Positions 57,601-64,000 of a stretch of DNA of 64,000 bases are shown here, in pieces. The notes beneath the pieces were generated by a model that was not told where the DNA came from, made no database searches, and worked only from the letters and a program-made list of their open reading frames with translations. The DNA is from Cephalotus follicularis (taxonomy: Eukaryota > Streptophyta > Magnoliopsida > Oxalidales > Cephalotaceae). The stretch's first letter is position 1. Every line of letters starts with the position of its first letter. The translations under genes and the position numbers were made by a program. The stretch is from the NCBI GenBank assembly GCA_001972305.1, contig BDDD01000547.1:294023-358022 (forward strand). The letters run 5' to 3'.

Positions 57601-58909
57601 GTGTGTAGAGAGAAATGAGAGACAAAAGAATTGCATAAAATCATTATGCATTAATACCAAAAACATATTAGTATATTATGTCAACTAACCAATCACATAA
57701 CATCACTAATACACCACGATATAACATGTGCTATCACACGTTATAAAAAACAATGTGATATATGTATCTAATACATATACTCGTGAGGCGAGACCCGAAA
57801 GTCCGGAATTAATCGATAACGATGGTGTGTTACTAAGACGCCTTGCTCTTAAGTAAACTTACCATAAATAGTCCTTCACTACTTTTAAGATCCTGAACTG
57901 TGACTATCACATTCCAGGTGTGTAAAATAATCCCTTGATTAATTTCCACAATTAATTCCATTTCCGATACATACGATACTTTATCGTGACGACAGTTACC
58001 GTGTACTTTAATCCCTCGTCATCCTTGGCTCCGAATACGGCCTAGGGTAAGGATATGTGTCAATCCTAGATATGTCGATATCTATAAATCCGTATTTTAC
58101 CATTATGACTATCGACATGACTTTTCGGAAACCCTAGGTTCCAACTCGCCATAACCTGGCCATGTATTTCAAAGTCCATAATGAATACAGATACTATAGA
58201 GCCAATCACCCTCAAAACGGGGGTGACGATCCCTTGTTGCGCACTCACTTACATTCACATAAATGCTGCAAGACCCAAAAGCTGCCTGTTTGCCAACCCC
58301 GCGAAAGAACTGGGTAGGGCAGAAATAAAAGTCAAACAGTCTCTATGCAATGCACAGTAGCCGCTCAGGCCTAAGAATTAGACAAGTCCATTCATAACTT
58401 GCTAGACTCGTAGAGTCTATACACTACTGTCCCAGATGAGAATCTCTACTAACACGGGATATGTGACCATCCAAGTAGAATTCGCATTGTGGGTCATGTT
58501 CAGTGTACATTCTCCCAGCACGCACCCCGTATTAGCTTTAGGATTCAATCCAAGTGGCAATGAGATACTCCACCCTCCCATTCAAGTGAGCAAGCACAAT
58601 ACGACAAGTCTGTCTGGTTCATGAATACCCAAAATAAGTGAACCTATGACTTGGAACAACTTAGTCAAAGGGAATAAGGAAGTCGCTCTCATAGCCATTG
58701 GCTCGACAACCAACCCTTTGATGTGACAGGGTACCATTTATGTAAGCAGTGTCATGCTTTGATTATGTTATTAAACATATACAGTTATGCCAATAATAAA
58801 ATACAATTTGCACAATGTAACACGGATAGAACAAGATTGTATATAGAATGAGCAGAGTACTAGTACATCAAACCACATAGTAGCTTGACGGGTCACACTC
58901 TCTCTAACA

Positions 58910-59703
58910 ACTAGGACATTTGGTAGACTCTCCAGAAATCTAATTTCCAGTCAACCTCAACCTTGGCTAAGGATTTAATAAGTCCATAGTACAATCAGAC
59001 CATAATAGGGCCGATCACCTTCGCTCAGGTGTGACATTCCCATATTGCGCACTCGCTTATATTCGTATAGATTCGATCATACCCAAATACCGCCTGATTA
59101 CCAGCCCTGCGCAAGAACTGGGTATGGTGGAGATAAATGCATAACCGTCTCCATACAATATAGAGCAGTCGCTCATGTCTAAGGATCAGACGATTTCAAA
59201 AACTCGCTAAGTGATTAGCACTTATATACAACCGTAACAAGTAAGAGTACTACTGGCATAAGAATAGTGACTATCCAAATAGTGTCTCCTATGTGAGTCC
59301 AGTTCAGTGCATACACTCCCAACGCGCCCTAGTGTCAGAACACAAATGGTAGTGAGAGAGTCCATCCTCCAATTCCAAAAGCAGGCAACATACGCGCAAG
59401 TCTATCCGATTCACTAATGCCCACAAAGTGAACCTATGACTTGGAACTAATTTTACATAAGGAATAAGGTAGCCAATCTACTGCCTCTATGCTTTGCATC
59501 CAACCTTATGTCAGGGCATCACAAGTGTAAGTAGGGAAATATTAAACTACTTCAATTATGTGATAAAACACAAATGATGTTGCCATAAATCATATAAACA
59601 AAGTAGCACATGTCTTATATCTGGAATAAGATTGTTTATATATACACATATAGGTTGCATACAAAAACTCATGCAATGGCTTGGCGGGTCACCCTATCTA
59701 TCA
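58910..59703 (-). repeat. C2 5' LTR, outer part
   Basis: It resumes after the C1 insertion with the duplicated ACTAG. On the minus strand the LTR starts TGATAGATAGGGTGACCC at 59703. The block 'GCGCACTCGCTTATATTCG ... AAGAACTGGGTATGG' (59045-59130) is shared with the C1 LTR. C3 coding sequence begins directly at 59704. Confidence 0.8.
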
Positions 59704-60447
59704 GGATTTGGGAGAGGATTACTATATATAAGAAATAAAGATCTACAGAGATAGATCTAATAGGTTGCTTCGGATCTCCCACAGCCAGTACATCAGCAAG
59801 GTGCTGAAACGATTTAGTGTGGAGAATTCCAAATGTTGCGTACTACCAATCGGCTAGGGAATTCACCTCTCCTAGCGGATGGCTCCACAGACACCCGAGG
59901 AGAGGACATGTATGAGATGAATGCCTTATGCTTCAGTAGTCGGATCTATCATGTATGCCAAGCCTTCTACTAAGCATGATGTCACGCATGCTTTGGGGAT
60001 GGCAAGCTGATTTCAATTCGATCTCAGTGAAAAACATTGGGAAGTTGTCAAGGGGATCCTATAGTACCTATGATGGACTAAGGATCTCTTCTTGATATAT
60101 GGAGGAGACAGTGAGTAAAGACTGGAGGGATATACTGATTCTAGTTTCAACAGTGATCCAGATGATCACAAGTCTTTTTTGGGATATGTGTTTGTCCTTA
60201 ATGGAGGTGTTGTGAGAGAAAGGAGCGGGAAGCAGCTGAACACTGCTAACTCCACCATAGAAGCAGAATGTATTGTAGCCTTGGATGCTGCTAAGGAAGC
60301 TGTTTGGATGTGAAATTTCATTACTGAACTTGGTATGGTTCCTTCCATCTATCGTCTAGTCATGGTGTACTGTGACAATGATGGGGTCATGTAGAAGGCA
60401 GGGAACCCAAGTCTCACAAGAAGTCCAAGCATATTCAGCGGTGTTGT
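59704..60447 (+). pseudogene. C3: copia reverse transcriptase end and RNase H fragment
   Basis: A plus-strand copia relic. After a GED-type block it shows SQYISKVLKRFSVENSK, then a VMYAKPSTKHDVTHALGMAS-like part and YTDSSFNSDPDDHKS. The RNase H core has NTANSTIEAE and MVYCDNDG. It is close to C1's matching region by eye, so it is the same broad copia group. C2 cuts it on the left and G3 on the right, making it the oldest element here. It has several breaks. Confidence 0.85.
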
Positions 60448-63244
60448 TGTAATACCCTTCTTGTTCGTATATGTGTTTTAAGGTCTTTTATCCGTTGTGT
60501 TTGGGTTTTTTCGTACATTTGTTTTGGATATGAAGTCTGGTTGCCCTGTGTTTTGGGTCTGTGTGTTTTGCCTGACTGATACCAGCCTGAACTTGGATAT
60601 GTTGTTATGTGTATGTTGGGTTGGGCCTATGTTTATGTCCTTTTTATTTCTATCAAACTTAATTCTGCAACTTTGAAAATTCTTACAACAATTCCTTTTT
60701 ATTTTAAAATTCCTTTATTCTACTTTACTTTTATTTTTCTTCTTTCTTTCTTTTCTTTCTTTCCTTATTCTCCCCTCCCTCTCTCGTAACTCTCTCTTCT
60801 CCTAATCTCTTCACACGTTTCCAATCTTTCTTTCCTTATCAATCTTCTGAGAATCCTCCCTTCTTCCTTATGTGATCATATCATGTTTCAAAATTCCTTA
60901 TCTCTCCCTCAATTCTCTCTTCTTTTCCCGTTTAAGAATGCCTTTGTAATTGTGATATGCCATCCTCTTTCTCTTCTGTCTGCTAACTGCCGAATCTACA
61001 ATTGGGAATACATTGTGTTCTTTGTGCTTCTGCTTGTTTCTCCATGGTCAAGTATAGGATTCGTTTATTTGATGCGTATAGCAATGGAAAACTTTGAACT
61101 AGTTGTCCTTCTTGTTTTCCTTTTGTACATCCATTATATACCCCTGTTTTGGTGTCTCTACGATTGTGTTTTGACATCCTTCAGATTGGTTTCCTTTGTA
61201 CCTATTCCATGGTTAGTAATCTTGAGTAGTATGTTAACCGATTCTTGCATATAGGCACCTAGAATTCTTACTGGTGTTGGTTCCTACATTTATATATCCT
61301 GTCATTGTGTTCCTGAGACTATTAGCACCATGGATAAGTTGTAATCTGGTCCTAGCAACTGAATATGACCTTGGACAGTAGATTGGATTGTAAAAATGTA
61401 GGCATGTGTTTAGAGTTCACTTTGATCTTCTTTAAATTTGCCACTGGTCTCATAAGATTTGTCGATGCTATGTTCTTACACTATCTAAACATCATATAAA
61501 GATTTATGTATATGTTCATAGGTCACTGGTGTAGAGTTATACATGTTTGGACAGTTTCTGTATTGAAATTGTTAAGTTTCTACTGTTCTGTCGTCCAGAA
61601 TAGTCGGCTATTCTTTTGGACAGTCGGCTGCTGTGGTTGTGTGGTCAGCTGTCTTATGAAAATAGCCGACTGTTTTGTGTTGGGTAGCTGACTGGACCCT
61701 TGTCACAGTCGACTACCTGTAGTATGGTTTGTGTAGTCGACTGGCCCTGATGATTAGTCGGCTGCCAAGCTTCCTCAATCGACTAGTGCTCTGTAACAAT
61801 CGGTTGTTTTGCCCAGAAAATTCTTATTTTCAACTGTTTTGATTCGTTTGATCTCCGAATCAATCCGGGTTTGTTCTAAACACTGTAAGGAATTTGTTTT
61901 ATGTCTCTAATGATTCTCAGACCCTTATGCATGGTTTTGTGTCTTTTAGATTATTGTGCTTGAAAGGGGAGTTTGAATTAACAATCTTTCGTAAGTCTTT
62001 TCTATAAGCACATAAGGTACGGATATTCTGCACTTTGGACATCTGTTTTTTAATGAACGAAAATCTGTTTTATTTTTTTATGATGTGTTCTTCCGGTTTT
62101 AAAAACTCGGTTATGCTTTATGGTTTTGATATGTTCTGAAAATAAAGTTGGTTTTGACATTGTGAAATTAAATGTTCCTCACTTTATTCTTATGCTATGA
62201 AACGTTATGGTAAGTATATGTTATGTTGTGGTCATCTCGTTTATGGTGGAAAACAAATGGGTTGATACTTCGATTATGAAATGGATGCAATGATATTGTT
62301 TGTTAACGATTTTAATATATGTTTCGAAAAAACATATTTTATGTGTTATTAAATTGATTTTGATAAATCAATATTTTCAAAATGATAAAATACCGAGTAT
62401 TTGTACCCACCTATAGGGCATACCATAGGCATGTTGTAGGCGTGGCACGGGGCATGACACTTCCGTAGCGGTGTGATTAGTCTATGGCACCACTCTGTAT
62501 TATGAATAAATCCCATGAGGTGGATTTATGGATCTGTTATGTATGATAGAGGTGTATGAGTCGATTATAGTTTATGGCATACGTGTGGAGTTATGCAATA
62601 TGTGATATGATGGGAAATGAGAATTGACTTGTGTAGTGCCGTACACTTAAATTCTAGTGGGTATGCGGAATTAGCGCCTCCCTTGCCATCTATGTGTTGT
62701 GAATACATTATATGTTTTGTGGCTCAGTATGCAACTGTGTTTAAGAAATTTATGTTTCGTAAGTTATGGCTTTAACTGCAAAGAATGTTTAAACTGTTTT
62801 ATTGCTTAAGATTTCTGCTACGAGTTTTATTAAAATCTTGCTGCTTTTATGTTATCGTTAATGTTTTAATTCCTTAATCCGCACTGAGGTTTCCTCAGCT
62901 ACGTTTTGTTTTCCATGCGGCAGGTTATCGGGAGCAGCGAGGGAATGTGTGAATGAGAGATGACCACCTTTGTGTCGTGGGTCCCGAGGGGTGTGATACT
63001 TATGTGTATTTTGTTTTAATGGTCCTGAATAATAAGTTATTTTGGTTTATGTTTTAGTATTTGACTTTGAAGTATGTTAAGCTTTCTGAATATGTTAAGT
63101 TTTAAGGTTATGAACAGTTTTCAGTTATGCTATGTCTCCCACGTTTTTAGCTAATAAAGTTATGCTTATGTTGAGCATCATATGTTATGTTATGTTATGT
63201 TAAATTATGACCCGTGACGACTCCCGCCGTCTGGGGGTGTTACA
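60448..63244 (+). repeat. G3 5' LTR
   Basis: 2797 bp, TGTAATACCC...GGGGGTGTTACA. It has a pyrimidine-rich stretch (60710-60815), a CAGTCGACTG array (61590-61815), one GTACGGAT unit (62017-62090), the block shared with G1 and G2 (62395-62700) and the CTGAG/CTCAG hairpin (near 62884-62898), about 350 bp before the end. Confidence 0.9.
61590..61815. repeat. CAGTCGACTG palindrome array in the G3 LTR
   Basis: About ten units, including TAGTCGGCTATTC, CAGTCGGCTGCTG, AGCCGACTGTTTTG, CAGTCGACTACC, TAGTCGACTGGCC, TAGTCGGCTGCC and AATCGACTAG, about 20-30 bp apart. Confidence 0.85.
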
Positions 63245-63248
63245 ATTA

Positions 63249-63259
63249 TGGTATCAGAG
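63249..63259 (+). other. G3 primer-binding site
   Basis: TGGTATCAGAG, four bases after the LTR end: exact initiator Met tRNA complement. Confidence 0.9.
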
Positions 63260-63411
63260 ACTAGGTTTTGTTTCTTTAGAAGACTTGACTAGGTTTGACC
63301 TGTGAGATTGGGTAGACTTTGGGTTAGGCTTCTTCGATACGGTCTTTATACGTCTTATGTTTTGGTTTCTGTTTGTTTTCGATATTTTATGTTTCAGTAT
63401 CTTTTCGTAGA

Positions 63412-64000
63412 TGGTACGTACAAGGAACGCTTCTCAGAGAACTGCCACAGTTGAGGCTCGTGAAGTTAGGAATGAGCCTACTATGGAAGAGTTGATACGT
63501 TAGGCGGTTGCTTAGGAAATACGCCGTGTGATGAATCAGCAGAATCAGGAACAAGGCCGTAGGGAGCAAGTTGCTGAGGAAAATGCTCCAGCTGATGTTC
63601 AGTTGGGAAGGGAAACTGGGGATAAGACTGACACACCAGTTTATATCTGGCTTGAGCGGTTCCAGAAACAAAGGCCGCAGTCTTTCAGCTCAGCCGCGAC
63701 TCTTATGGAAGCTGACCATTGGATTTCGCATATGGACAAGATCTTTGATGTGCTTGGTTATGGTAACGAGCAGAAGGTTAGGTTGGCTGCTTATAATCTT
63801 GATGGTGATGCTCAGAAGTGGTGGAAGACTCTGGGCTTAGCTAAGGGAGGTGAGTACATTGATGCTTTGACCTGGTCAGAGTTTTGCAAAGTTTTCTATC
63901 AGCAGTACTTTCGCGCTACTGATAAGGAGGCTTATGCCAGGGAGTTCATAAATACGACACAGAAAGATGGAGAGTCAGTTACTGAGTTTCTAACCCGTTT
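63412..64000 (+). pseudogene. G3 gag relic, partial
   Basis: It starts MVRTRNASQRTATVEAREV and proceeds to the gypsy capsid region with a WISHMDKIFDVLGYGNEQK block, LDGDAQKWWKTLGLAK, and FCKVFYQQYF, ending at the window edge. It parallels G1 gag from 11470. It is broken; the rest lies outside. Confidence 0.85.

Larger units (their letters stand above)
37189..58909 (-). mobile_element. C1: Ty1/copia element with both LTRs, minus strand, TSD ACTAG
   Basis: Flanked by perfect ACTAG duplications (37184-37188 and 58910-58914). On the minus strand: 5' LTR 58909-56508, primer-binding site, leader, gag, zinc knuckle and protease, integrase, reverse transcriptase, RNase H, polypurine tract, 3' LTR 40531-37189. 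LTR ends are TGTTAGAGAG...TTCTTACA. Three later insertions lie inside: a 1049-bp solo LTR (38277), a solo LTR of the A1 family (42942) and G2 (46438). Removing them leaves roughly 10 kb. The LTRs differ by several per cent by eye. It is broken several times. Confidence 0.93.
56508..58909 (-). repeat. C1 5' LTR
   Basis: 2402 bp, ends TGTTAGAGAG...TTCTTACA on the minus strand. It holds a CA/TA microsatellite (56687-56761) and a 'CAAGCCATGCAATAGCC' tandem repeat (57449-57600), longer than in the 3' LTR. A block (58220-58320) is shared with C2's LTR (59030-59130). Confidence 0.93.
31705..59703 (-). mobile_element. C2: Ty1/copia element, minus strand, 5' part only in window
   Basis: On the minus strand, in order from the right: 5' LTR (59703-58910 continuing at 37188-35694 because C1 interrupts it), primer-binding site (35691-35679), a long leader, gag, protease, and integrase cut at 31705 by G1. 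The LTR starts TGATAGATAGGG on the minus strand. Its RT, RNase H and 3' LTR should lie beyond G1, left of the window. It is related to C1 (similar leader, gag and protease) but clearly diverged. The right end abuts copia C3. It is broken several times. Confidence 0.85.
60448..64000 (+). mobile_element. G3: Ty3/gypsy element, 5' part
   Basis: A 5' LTR (60448-63244), primer-binding site and the start of gag; it runs off the right edge. The left flank is GTTGT (60443-60447), the expected TSD, to be matched beyond the window. The gag resembles G1 gag, so both are related gypsy families. Confidence 0.88.

Noticed and set aside
60883-61254. Open frame of 123 codons in the G3 LTR
   Set aside because: It lies wholly in the LTR between promoter-like and palindrome regions, is rich in hydrophobic residues from T-rich DNA, and shows no recognisable domain.

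Overview
This window is plant nuclear DNA, almost certainly from an angiosperm with a large genome. It is built entirely of LTR retrotransposons inserted into one another. I found no host protein gene, no rRNA or tRNA gene and no CRISPR. Every coding relic is Ty1/copia or Ty3/gypsy. Primer-binding sites read TGGTATCAGAG-like (initiator Met tRNA type), LTRs run TG...CA, and insertions are flanked by 5-bp target duplications (TSDs). All elements are treated as fossils; each autonomous one is broken several times.

Layout, left to right. 1-9064: 3' part of a SIRE-like copia element (+) with gag, pol and a third ORF of the plant 'putative transposon protein' type, ending in a 1.16-kb LTR. Its third ORF is split by S1, a 2.6-kb solo LTR (3768-6357, TSD GTGAT). 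About 8951-31704: G1, a chromovirus-type Ty3/gypsy element (+) with both LTR regions. Its integrase region is split by A1 (14609-27739, TSD GTGAT), another chromovirus-type element. A1 itself holds an inverted LTR piece (15314-17579) and a solo LTR (22363-25116, TSD TTTTG). 31705-59703: C2, a copia element on the minus strand whose 5' LTR is split by C1. C1 (37189-58909, minus, TSD ACTAG) is a copia element with both LTRs. It holds a 1.05-kb solo LTR (38277-39325, TSD GCTAA), a 2.7-kb solo LTR of A1's family (42942-45626, minus) and G2, an element with paired LTRs but no coding capacity (46438-54380). 59704-60447: C3, a copia fragment on the plus strand, entered by C2 on its left and by G3, a gypsy element (60448 to the window end), on its right.

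The nesting gives relative ages. C3 is oldest; C2 lies in C3; C1 and G1 lie in C2; A1 lies in G1; G2 and two solo LTRs lie in C1; a solo LTR lies in A1. The SIRE-like element probably lies in G1's 5' LTR, because the left parts of G1, C2 and C3 would then be just outside the window.

The most unusual signal is not a gene. LTRs and leaders of several otherwise dissimilar copia and gypsy families carry dispersed arrays of short palindromes built on one core, GTCGAC. The arms differ by family (GCGTCGACGC, GACGTCGACGTC, CAGTCGACTG, TGAGTCGACTCA) but stay symmetric. A second shared signal is a small stem-loop about 350-400 bp before the LTR 3' end in two LTR groups. A third is a roughly 70-bp GTACGGAT-headed unit that is single in G1 and G3 LTRs and amplified about elevenfold in both G2 LTRs.
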